Shown here piece by piece: positions 22,486-31,854 of a stretch of 64,000 nucleotides of DNA. This DNA comes from Beta vulgaris subsp. vulgaris (taxonomy: Eukaryota; Streptophyta; Magnoliopsida; Caryophyllales; Amaranthaceae): assembly GCF_026745355.1 (NCBI RefSeq), contig NC_079202.1, positions 39,764,543 to 39,828,542 on the forward strand, read 5' to 3'. The number at the start of each line of letters is the position of its first letter. Position 1 is the stretch's first letter. The notes under the pieces were generated by a model that was not told the DNA's origin, ran no database searches, and was given only the letters and a program-made list of their open reading frames with translations. The translations under genes and the position numbers were made by a program.

Positions 22486-22960
22486 GACGTCATCTCTGGT
22501 ACCTTTCTTGTTAATTCTGTTCCTGCTTCTGTGTTGTTTGATTCTGGTGCTTCTGTGTCTTGTGTGTCTAATTCGTTTGCCAAGAAAGCTAATTTGACTT
22601 CGAGTTCTCCTATTCGAACTCTTATTTCTCTACCTTCTGGTGAGAATTACCCTTGTTTGGCCGAGTATTGTGGAGTGCCTATCTCTGTGTTGGGTATTGA
22701 TCTGCCTGCCGATCTCAAGGCATTCTCCATGGTCGAGTTTGATGTTATTTTGGGCATGGACTGGTTGTTCAAGTATCGTGCTCAGATTCATTGCCGCGAT
22801 CAAAAAGTGACTCTTCGTAGTCCATGTGGCAAGCGTATCTCCTATAGTGGAGTGGTGTTGAAGAAGGGAGTAAAGATCGTATCTGCTCTCAAAATGCAAA
22901 GGCTCCGTCAGAAAGGGGAGCAAGTGTTCCTCTTGTATGGTGAAAGATTTGACCCAAGAA
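22486..22960 (+). pseudogene. Aspartic protease of the Tekay-type element
   Basis: In the same frame as the zinc knuckle, LFDSGAS (Asp codon at 22540) is the catalytic motif. VILGMDWL follows at about 22747-22770. The frame is lost near 23010-23050, before the reverse transcriptase. It would cleave the polyprotein. Confidence 0.82.
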
Positions 22961-23291
22961 GCGAAGTTAGAGGACATCCTGTTGTCCGTGAGTATCCGGA
23001 CGTTTTCCTGATGAGCTACCGGGTATCCCTCCTGAAGAGAAGTTGAGTTCAGCATTGACTTGACTCCTGGTATGCTCCTCTGTCAAAGGCCCCGTATAGG
23101 ATGGCGCCTGCTGAGTTGCAAGAGTTGAAGACTCAGTTACAAGAATTGATTGATAAGGGATTCATTAGACCAAGTGTCTCGCCGTGGGGTGCTCCTGTTT
23201 TGTTCGTCCAAAAAAAATGGGAGTATACGGCTCTGCATCGATTATCGAGAATTGAACAAGGTGACTATCAAGAATCGGTATCCCTTGCCCC

Positions 23292-25036
23292 CACTAGTAG
23301 AATAATTGCTTATTGCTGCGCTGATATTGCTGCGGTTTTATCCATACGCAGCAATATATCACGTAAAAAGAAAAGAAAAAATATAAAATAACCATATTGC
23401 CGCGGTTTCGACCGAAAACCGCAGCAATATGTTTTCAGCGGAAATTTTTTGACTATTTGACCAAAAATATTGCTGCGGTTTATAGCAAAAACCGCAGCAA
23501 TATATTAAAATAATATTAAAAAATATTACTTGAACTTATTGCTGCGGTTTCTTCAAGAAAACCGCAGCAATAGGCTTTTGAAATTAATAAAAAATTCATC
23601 TAGGGTTTTCTTGTTAGGTTAGTGGGTGGGTGCGTCAGTTATTCCTTTCACTCATTTCACGCCTCATCTTTTCTCTCTCCTCATCTCCACGCCTATCTCC
23701 TCTCTCTCTCTCCTCATTTCACGCCTTATCTCCTCTCTCTTCTCTCATCCTCACGCTTCATCTTCTCTCTCCACCTCTCATCTTCACGCTTCATCTTCTC
23801 TATCCACCTCTCATCTTCGCCGGTCAACCAAAAACCAACGGTGTCGACCGTTCTTCAGTTCGCCAGAATCGACAAGAAATCAACGACGCCGGTCAACCAA
23901 AAACCAACGGCGTCGACCGTTCTTCAGTTCGCCAGAATCGACAAGAAATCAACGACGCGAATCTGGGTTTGTTCGCGAATTTGTTCGACAAGAAATTCTC
24001 AATCAACGACGCGAATCGACAAGAAATTGCCAGATGCAAACATTAGTAACCTTGTTACAAGAAATCACTAAGAAATCGCCAGCGGATTAGATCTGGCACT
24101 AAGCAGTTGTTTAGTGCGTGAATTTTGTAGTGAGTGATTTTTATTTCGGATAAAATTGGTTTTATTTTACTGAATTCACTCAGATTATTTTGTTACTGTT
24201 TGAAACTTCATTACTTACATCAATTTTTGTTCTTTATCAATGAGCTGGTTAATCTTCTAGTTGGATTGGTGATATCCATATGTCTTGTTCCTACAGTTGT
24301 CTTTAGATGAATCTGGCGTAGACAAATATTGATCTACATACTTGTATATGTTTTAGAATGAAAAGTTTAATTTTTTTACTAATTCCGGGAGAAATGGCAT
24401 CCGTTGTTGAATAAATATTAAATTGTTGTTGTTGTTTACTAATTTTTTTTACAAGTTCAATTGTTGTTGAATTAGCTGAATAGCTATTGAATTTGGGATT
24501 ACAGTATGTTTAGAATTACGTTATGTGTTTTTTTTTTTTGCCTCTGTATCATTTTTTCCCTTCTTCTGTATTTGAAATTATTTTGGGAATAAGTGTTCAG
24601 AATATGGGAATTAGTATTTGAGGCTATTGTTTAGAATTACAGTATGTTTGAAGGTGATAGCGGGTTGATTTTGATGAATCTTTCAAATTTTATTGCAAAA
24701 CGCAAAAAAAAAAAAAAAAAATTAGCTGTACTAGGACCTATTGCTGCGGTTTTGGTCAACAACCGCAGCAATATGCCTATTTTTTATTATTAATTATAGC
24801 ATATTGCTGCGGTTTTTCCCAGAAACCGCAGCAATATGTTTTGTAAATCTGATATAAAATAAATATATTGCTGCGGTTTTACCCAAAAACCGCAGCAATA
24901 TGTTCAAATATTGTTGCGGTTTTAAACCGCAACAATATAATTAATACCTATTGCTACCCCCTTAATTGCTGCGCGCCCAAAACCGCAGCAATAGGGCACT
25001 TTTTAACCGCAACAAATAACATTTATTCTACTAGTG
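23292..25036. mobile_element. CACTA-like non-autonomous element 1, inside the gypsy RT
   Basis: The ends CACTAGTAGAATAA and TTATTCTACTAGTG are perfect inverted repeats. The 3-bp flanks CCC (23289-23291) and TCC (25037-25039) fit a CACTA TSD with one change, and removing the insert restores the RT motif order. Both subterminal regions carry head-to-head repeats of ATTGCTGCGG (three hairpins on the left, about five on the right). The middle (23580-24730) has no transposase. It is CT-rich, with a 69-bp tandem duplication at 23821-23958. Its overlapping ORFs have no recognisable domain. Confidence 0.85.
23821..23958. repeat. 69-bp tandem duplication inside CACTA-like element 1
   Basis: The two copies begin CGGTCAACCAAAAACCAACG at 23821 and 23890 and differ at a few bases. 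A shorter third piece (AATCAACGACGCGAATCGAC) follows. Confidence 0.9.
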
Positions 25037-26117
25037 TCCGCATTGAGGATTTGTTTGACCAGTTAAAGGGTGCGGGAGTATTTTCAAAGATAGATCTGAG
25101 GTCAGGTTATCACCATATTCCCGTGAAGAAGGAGGATATTCCTAAGACCGCTTTCCGAACAAGATATGGGCACTATGAGTTTGTTGTCATGCCCTTCAGT
25201 CTGACTAATGCCCCTGCTGTATTCATGGATCAGATGAACCGCTCTTTCCATGAGTTCCCGGATTCGTGTGTAGTTTTTCATCGATGATATCCTGGTGTAC
25301 TCTAAGAATGAAGAAGAGCATGAGAGGCATCTGAGGTTGATCTTGGGTATTCTAAGGCAACAGAAATGGTTTGCAAAGTTCTCCAAGTGTGAGTTCTGGC
25401 TGAAGGAGGTGTCGTTCCTAGGCCATGTTATCAGCAAGGATGGAGTTATGGTAGATCCTTCCAAATTAGAGCTGTGGTGGATTGGGAGAGTCCTAAGAAT
25501 GTTTCCGAGATCCGGAGTTTTCTTGGTCTTGCTGGTTACTATCGGAGGTTTGTCAAGGTCTTCTCAAGGGTAGCTCAGCCGTTGACTAAATTGATGAAGA
25601 AGGAGAGCAAGTTCCTGTGGTCCGAAGAGTGTGAAAAGGCATTTCAAGAATTGAAGAAGTGTCTCACTACCGCTCCTGTTCTAACCTTGCCTACTGAAGG
25701 GGTTGTGTTTGAAGTATATAGTGATGCATCGAAGCTTGGATTGGGTTGTGTTCTTATGCAACAGGGAAAAGTGGTGGCGTTTGCATCCAGGCAGTTGAAG
25801 GTGCATGAAAAGATGTACCCTACTCATGATTTGGAGTTGGCTGCTGTGGTGTTCGCTCTTAAAATCTGGCGACACTATCTGTCTGGGGTTTCGTGTAGGG
25901 TGTTTACCGACCACAAAAGCCTCAAGTATATCTTCACTCAAAGAGATTTGAATATGAGGCAGAGGAGATGGTTGGAGCTGATCAAGGATTACGATCTGCA
26001 GCTTGATACCATGGAGTAATTGCGGATGCTCTCAGCCGTAAGTCGAAGCATTCTCTTAATGCGGTTAGAATTCCGCCGAGAGACTTATGTGATGAATTTC
26101 GGAAGCTTGAAATCGAG

Positions 26118-27600
26118 GTGGTTCCTCGGGGTTCGGTAGAAACTCTCTGTGCTATGAGTGTCGAGCCTGCCTTGTTCCAAGAGTTGCGAGAGAAGCAGAA
26201 ATATGATCCTAAGTTGGAAAAGATCCGTGAAGCTAAGGCTCAGGGTCGAGCCGAAAATTTCGAAGTCGATTCCGAGGGAGGTCTAAAATTTATGAGTCGT
26301 TGGTGTGTGCCTAATGACTTGGAGCTTAAGAAGAAGATTCTCGAAGAAGCTCATTGTACTCCCTACTCAGTTCATCCTGGGGGTGATAAGCTTTACAAGG
26401 ATCTCAAGGCGAATTTCTGGTGGCCTTGCATGAAGAGGGAAGTGGCCGAATTTGTGGCCAGGTGTCTGGTGTGTCAAAAGATCAAGATCGAGCATCAGAG
26501 ACCGGGTGGTTTGCATACCATTACAATTCCTCGCGTGGAAGTTCGATTCTATCTCGATGGACTTCGTTATGGGTCTTCCGAGGGCTGCTGGTGGTAAAAC
26601 GCAGTATGGGTGATTGTGGACCGATTGACTAAGGTAGCTCGGTTTATTCCAATGAAGAATACTTGGTCTATGGAAGAGTTAGTGGAAGCCTACGCTAATG
26701 AAATCATTCGGTTGCACGGTGTTCCGAAGGATATAGTATCTGATCGTGACCCTAGTTCTTTTCTCATTTCTGGATTGCTCTGCAAGAAGCATTTGGTACT
26801 AAGTTGAAATTAGTACCGCTTTCCATGCTGCTACGGATGGGCAGACAGAGAGGACTATTAGACTCTCGAGGATATGCTCCGTGCTTGTGCTTTGGAATTT
26901 CAAGAGTCTTGGTTGAAGTCATTGAACTTGGTGGAGTTTTCTTACAATAACAGTTACCATGCTAGCATTCAGATGGCTCCTTATGAGGCCTTGTATGGGC
27001 GGAAGTGTCGCAGTCCTACCTGTTGGAGCGACATAAGTGATTCGCTAGTATTGGGACCAGTTTTGATTCAAGATACTGTTGAGCAAGTAAAGGTGATTTA
27101 GGCTAGAATGAGGGCTGCTCAAGATAGGCAAAGGTCTTATGCAGACTTGCGTCGGAGCCTATTTCTTTCACCGTTGGAGATAAGGTGCTGTTGAAAGTGT
27201 CTCCGATGAAGGGGTGGCGAGATTTGGGCAAAAGGCAAGTTAAGCCCGAAGTATGTTGGCCCCTATGAGATTCTCGAGAGAATTGGGGAGGTGGATTACA
27301 GATTGGCTATGCCCCCTGAGTTGTCGAGGGTGCACGACGTGTTCCACGTGTCGCAGTTGCGGAGGTATCACAGCGATCCGTCTCATGTGATTCTTATAGA
27401 GTCGGTCTCGATTTGAGCCGAACATGACTTTTGAGGAGCGACCTGTTCAAATCTTGGACCGTCATAATCGTGCTCTAAGAAGGAAGGTGATACCCTTGGT
27501 TAAGGTGCTCTGGAGAAGCCAAAAGTACGAGGAAGCCACTTGGGAGACGAAAGAGTCAATGAGGCTCAAGTATCCCGAGCTTTTTGTCTCAGGTATTTCT
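26118..27600 (+). pseudogene. Integrase and chromodomain of the Tekay-type element
   Basis: A zinc-binding H-H-C-C region (EEAHCTPYSVHPGG ... CLVCQKIK) opens the integrase. Catalytic-core pieces follow in shifting frames: [24 protein letters not shown] and SYNNSYHASIQMAPYEALYG. At 27424-27600, a segment with ILDR, IPLVKVLWR and EATWET is the chromodomain-like tail that targets chromatin in this clade. Stops and frameshifts near 26597, 26800 and 27101 break it. Confidence 0.85.
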
Positions 27601-27635
27601 TTTGTTATTTTAAGTTCGAGGACGAACTTTTTCTT

Positions 27636-27647
27636 AAGGAGGGGAGA
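27636..27647 (+). other. Polypurine tract of the Tekay-type element
   Basis: AAGGAGGGGAGA ends one base before the 3' LTR start and is the expected second-strand primer. Confidence 0.85.
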
Positions 27648-27648
27648 T

Positions 27649-29141
27649 TGTAACACCCCGAAATTTCCCTGAAATTTTCGCGTGTTAATTGTTATTATCT
27701 GATGTGATAACTTATATTTCTACTAAATTATTTTCGAAAATATATATATTTATGTATATATATATATAAATATTTACACCTACATTATTTTAGTTGACTT
27801 TGTGCAAAGGTTATAACGTGCGTCTTATTTATGTGGCATTGTGTTAGTCGTATTATATAATCGTCTGCATTGTTCTTATGAAACGGACAATGTAGTACTT
27901 TTGCGTGTGCCGAGTGTATAATGTGATAGTATAATACGTGAATATTTATATTACGACGGTAATAATAATTTTTAGTTTGGAAAACATATACTTATCCATA
28001 TTACCTTTGAACGTTTTACTTAGTGCCGGAAAACATACATTGTACTAGTGTTAGCCTTCGTACATTATGTTATTTGTTTAGGGAGGTCCGAAAATTATGA
28101 TATTAGCCATGTTATATGAAGAGTGTGGACAGATTTTTAAGTTCCTCTTGTAACGTTGCGATAACCAAAGGTCATCTCTTCATTCACCTTTCTTATTGCC
28201 CTTTTTAATCTTCACACTTTCACCTTCTTTTTCTAAAAATAAAAATCAGATAAACTCTCCCTTTGCCATCCTCATTTCACACGCCCATTTTCAAGAAAAA
28301 GGAGGGGAAAAGCTTTTGTCTTCATCCACATTTCTCACACAAAAATCAGATTTTTGTTACTTGTTTTCGAGCCATATTTGCACCGGTTTCAAGCGCGTGT
28401 TGAGTTCGTTGCGATTGTGTTCATAGGAGGCGGAAGTGGTGATATTTCACAAGATTTCTAGAGTACTTGGAACCTTTCTTCTGTGAATCTTCCTAAGAAA
28501 AAGGTAACTAGCGTTATTCTAGCTCGGTAGAGTATATATATTGAAATTAGGTTGTTAGAAATGCGTTAGAGAACGTATATCATGTTAGGAAGAACTTAGA
28601 AGATTGTATTGTTAAAGTTCATGTTGTTATTGTTTATTGTTTTTTTTGATTTGTTATTGTCGTTGTTGTTGTTGGTTGTTGGAGATTGTTTGTTGTTAAT
28701 GTCGTATTGTTGGTTTGGAGATTGTTGTTGTTGTTATTGTCGTTGTGGTGGTGTTGGAGTGGGTTGTTGTTGTTATTGTCATTGTTGTTGTTGATGGAGT
28801 ATGTTATTGTTGTGCTATGTTGGTGAGTCATGGATAATACGAGGGTGTTGGTGTAAGTGTGGGTGTAAAGGAGGGGGCTGGAGTAGGAATGGATGGCTGG
28901 AGCAAGCCATGGAGGAGTCTTCGTGGGCGAGTGGACGAAGCTCGCAGGCCACGGCAGAAGGCTGCTAGCGACTCGCGAGCCTCGTTGGACTCGCGACGCT
29001 GCCAGTCGCGACCCGCGAGCCTCGTCGCACCTCGCGACGGGTAGTCTATCCCCTGGGTCGTGCTGCTGTGTTTTTATTTCCTTTTTGGCTTACAGCTTGT
29101 GTGTCTTGACTTGGTTGGTCTTAGGTAAGTATGCTAAGGAT
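27649..29141 (+). repeat. 3' LTR of the Tekay-type element, truncated
   Basis: It matches 18415-19995 of the 5' LTR with small indels, then stops after GCTAAGGAT, where AT-rich microsatellite begins. About 1.27 kb of the LTR, including the hairpin array, is absent. Confidence 0.9.
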
Positions 29142-29152
29142 ATTATATTATA

Positions 29153-29472
29153 CTCCCTCCGTTTCCTAAAGATCTTCCCACTTACTGTTCCTACAGATAC
29201 CAAGGAAAATCAAGTTGTGTGGGGCATGGTGTGAGTAAAGTAGGAGAGAGAAAGGGGTTAAAATAAATAAACAAATAAAAAGGGGTTAAAGTAGGAGAGA
29301 GAAAGGGAGTAAAATTGAATTAATAATGTAATGGTGGACCATATGATAGTGACATGAGAGGGTAAATAGGGAAATTTGTTTTTTGCCAAATAAGGAATAA
29401 AGCAAAAGAGGGAAGATCTTTTGGAAACACCCTTAAACGAAAAGAGGGAAGATCTTTAGGAAACGGAGGGAG
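29153..29472. mobile_element. Stowaway-type MITE
   Basis: Long inverted termini (CTCCCTCCGTTTCCTAAAGA on the left, mirrored on the right) are flanked by TA (29151-29152, 29473-29474). It is 320 bp and non-coding. It carries an internal direct repeat GTAGGAGAGAGAAAGGG. Confidence 0.88.
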
Positions 29473-29680
29473 TATTATATTACATTACATTACATTACAT
29501 TACATTACATTACATTACATTATATTATATTATATTATATTATATTATATTATATTATATTATATTATATTATATTATATTAATTATTTATATTATATTA
29601 TATTATATTATATTATATTATATTATATTATATTATATTATATTATATTATATTATATTATATTATATTATATTATATAA

Positions 29681-29805
29681 CCAAGGATGTCTTGGCTTAG
29701 TGGTTAAGATTGAGGTACTGTGAATAATAGGTCACAGGTTCGAATCCCCCTCCCCTTCTTTGTAATTTGTACCGCCTTCGTGGCTCATATGGATCAAAAA
29801 AAAAA
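29681..29805 (+). mobile_element. tRNA-derived SINE
   Basis: The A box TGGCTTAGTGG (29693-29703) and B box GGTTCGAATCC (29737-29747) form an internal pol III promoter. A short body and an A-tail of about ten bases (29796-29805) follow. No tRNA cloverleaf is complete. The TSD cannot be told from the surrounding TATTA repeat. It would be copied by a LINE in trans. Confidence 0.75.
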
Positions 29806-30158
29806 TTTATTATTAATATTATTAATATTATTAATATTATATTATATTATATTATATTATATTATATTATATTATATTATATTATATTATATTATATTAT
29901 ATTATATTATATTATATTATATTATATTATATTATATTATTTATATTATATTATATTATATTATATTATATTATATTATATTATATTATTATATTATATT
30001 ATATTATATTATATTATATTATATTATATTATATTATATTATATTATATTATATTATATTATATTATATTATATTATTAGTGAAACTATTGGGTCAGACC
30101 GTCTGACCCAATAGGTTCCGTCGGACAGGGCAGAACAGAGGACGAAAAACACTCGAGC

Positions 30159-30232
30159 TTGCGGTGGGTAGTGCAACGGTTGATGGAGATACAAGTTGCG
30201 GTGGGTAGTGCAACGGTTGATGGAGATACAAG
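30159..30232. repeat. 37-bp tandem duplication
   Basis: Two identical copies of a 37-bp unit beginning TTGCGGTGGGTAGTGCAACG start at 30159 and 30196, inside the Mutator-like element and just before the ankyrin fragment. Confidence 0.92.
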
Positions 30233-30272
30233 TGTATTGAGTGAGGGCATCATTGCAGAGCGAGGGGAGAAT

Positions 30273-30402
30273 AGTTATGTAGCAAAGACACCTGATTTGG
30301 AGAACAACATTATTCATCTAGCTGTTCAAAACAAGAAATCGGTTTCCTGTTCTCCTCCAACAAAAGAATAGCAAGGGTAATACTCCCTTTCATGAAGTTG
30401 CT
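30273..30402 (+). pseudogene. Ankyrin-repeat gene fragment captured by the Mutator-like element
   Basis: One frame reads TPDLENNIIHLAVQNKKS, and another, one base shifted, reads NSKGNTPFHEVAAY. Both fit ankyrin repeat consensus (NTPLH.AA; N.ILHLAVQ) and resemble plant ACD6-type ankyrin proteins. The frames are separated by 12-13 codons and a stop at 30369. No further ankyrin repeats are visible, so this is a fragment only. Confidence 0.5.
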
Positions 30403-30528
30403 GCATACTCTACTCTACTTTTCTTTTCTTCTCTCTCCTGCATACTCTACTTTTCTTTTCTTTTCTTTTCTGCACCGAGTATGGAGTATAGTATACTGTA
30501 CATAAAGCCTTTTTCCAAAAATATTTAT

Positions 30529-30765
30529 AGGTAAGTTACTTTCATTTATAGGTAAGTTACTTTCATTTAGAGGTAAGTTACTTTCATTTAGACCTAAGTT
30601 ACTTTCATTTAGACCTAAGTTACTTTCATTTAGACCTAACTTACTTTCATTTAGAAGTAAGTTGCTTTCATTTAGACCTAAGTTACTTTCATTTAGACCT
30701 AAGTTACTTTCATTTAGACCTAAGTTACTTTCATTTAGAGGTAACTTACTTTCATTTAGACCAAC
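30529..30765. repeat. 21-bp tandem array, about 11 copies
   Basis: The unit is (A)GGTAAGTTACTTTCATTTAG with GGTAAG/CCTAAG variants at its start. The copies are nearly identical, which suggests recent expansion. Confidence 0.92.
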
Positions 30766-30950
30766 TGAAAAAAATGAAGACTAACTGAAAAAAAATTAAG
30801 ACTAACTAAAAAAAATTGAAACCAACGGAAAAAAAAGAAGACTACTTGAAAAAAAATGAAGACTACCTGAAAAAAATGAATACTACCTGAAAAAAATAAA
30901 GACCAACTGAAACCCAAGTGCGTCTAACTGAAGCACAAGTGCTTGTAACT
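30766..30950. repeat. ~21-bp A-rich tandem array
   Basis: About eight diverged copies of ACTAACTGAAAAAAATGAAG follow directly on the first array. They end in CTAACTGAAGCACAAGTGC-like units. Confidence 0.75.
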
Positions 30951-31030
30951 GAAGTGGTCCGACGAGAATATTGTGTCGGACGAGTCCGACACAATACGAA
31001 CTCATATTATTATATTATATTATATTATAT

Positions 31031-31849
31031 CGATGTAGCTTTGCAACTGTAAACGAGTTAGGTTTCATAAAGTTGATGAATTTTGATTTGGATACTTTCC
31101 AATAAATTTAATGATCAACATCCATAGCAAATTTCACTCTATAAGGGAGTCTGCTTACTCCGACAAGCGCAAAATCTCCGACAATAATTTGGTACTCGTA
31201 TATTTATATGGGTCCGTCACTACCTTTATCTTCTACACGAAATTTCTATCTCTCTGTCACCTCTCCATTATCTCTAATATATAAAAATATAGCTATTAAT
31301 AATATAAAAATAATTTTTTGATATAATATCCATAAAAATATTGCAAAATTAATTTTTTTATAAAAATTATGTAAAAGCCGAAAAAGAAACTTATTCGTGA
31401 TTTGGACTAAAAATTAAAATTTTAAAAAATGCGGACCAAATATTTTTTTTGGTCTGGACCAAAAATCAAATATTCAAAAATTTTGGACCTGATTAGGGCC
31501 TTAATATGTAAATATTTAGCCTTAGGCTCCAAAATCTCATAAACGGGCCTGATTACTAGAGTAAAGAACTTCACTTCATACTTGTTTCTAACTTCAATGA
31601 CCCATCAACAAAAACAAACCTAAAAGTCTAAAATATAAATTTGGTTTACTGTCATTGCTTCTCTCTAGCACCCAACTACCTCATAAGAACAATGTCAAAT
31701 TCAACCAAACAGAAAACACCCACTTCATCATCAATAACCCTTCAAAAGGAAAAAAAAACCCACAACATCATTCCATTAAAATAAATAAGAAACAATAAAC
31801 AAAACAAAAATCAATGTAACATTAATAAATTAAAAAAAGAAAAGAAAAC
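31031..31849. other. Intergenic stretch, no gene seen
   Basis: AT-rich sequence between the microsatellite and the solo LTR. No ORF or element end is recognisable. Confidence 0.5.
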
Positions 31850-31854
31850 ATTAG

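Larger units (their letters stand above)
23101..26019 (+). pseudogene. Reverse transcriptase and RNase H, split by a CACTA-like insertion
   Basis: The first part (23101-23291) has [14 protein letters not shown] and [10 protein letters not shown]. It stops at the insertion 23292-25036 and resumes with [12 protein letters not shown] and [11 protein letters not shown]. The active-site block FIDDILVYS (near 25277) is a frame away, and another shift occurs near 25470. RNase H follows ([24 protein letters not shown]) and ends in a stop at 26019. It made cDNA and removed template RNA in the live element. Confidence 0.87.
18415..29141 (+). mobile_element. Ty3/gypsy chromovirus, Tekay-type, decayed
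   Basis: The 5' LTR starts TGTAACACCCCG and ends GATGTTACA. A Met-tRNA primer site, gag, protease, reverse transcriptase, RNase H, integrase and a chromodomain-like C-terminus follow in Ty3/gypsy order. Then come a polypurine tract and a 3' LTR that is cut short. LTR length, the MPPR.. gag start and the chromodomain fit the Tekay/Del clade. Frameshifts, stops and a nested CACTA-like insertion inactivate it. Because the 3' LTR end is lost, no TSD can be checked; the left flank is AACAG. Confidence 0.85.
30080..31003. mobile_element. Mutator-like element with palindromic ends carrying an ankyrin fragment
   Basis: Each end has a near-perfect palindrome: ATTGGGTCAGAC-C-GTCTGACCCAAT on the left (two 12-base arms) and ATTGTGTCGGAC-GA-GTCCGACACAAT on the right. 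Over about 45 bp the two ends are diverged inverted repeats of each other. The element is flanked by a perfect 9-bp ATATTATTA (30071-30079, 31004-31012). That duplication is low in complexity, but its length fits a Mutator-like transposase. No transposase is present. Confidence 0.65.
29475..31030. repeat. (ATTAC)n/(TATTA)n pentanucleotide array with nested insertions
   Basis: Short ATTAC repeats pass into long TATTA arrays at 29520-29678, 29806-30079 and 31004-31030. A SINE (29681-29805) and a Mutator-like element (30080-31003) interrupt what looks like one array. The long Ile/Tyr-rich ORFs are the repeat itself in translation. Confidence 0.85.

Noticed and set aside
23622..24090. Three overlapping ORFs in CACTA-like element 1
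   Set aside because: CT-rich leader-like DNA with a 69-bp duplication; no transposase or captured domain found.
23391..25010. Regular hairpins resembling a CRISPR array
   Set aside because: Repeats are inverted pairs with 4-8 nt loops inside a eukaryotic transposon, not direct repeats with spacers.
29681..29760. Possible tRNA gene
   Set aside because: A and B boxes are present, but no acceptor stem or full cloverleaf; the A-tail shows it is a SINE.
29720..30114. 115-128-codon Ile/Tyr/Leu ORFs
   Set aside because: Pure TATTA repeat in translation.
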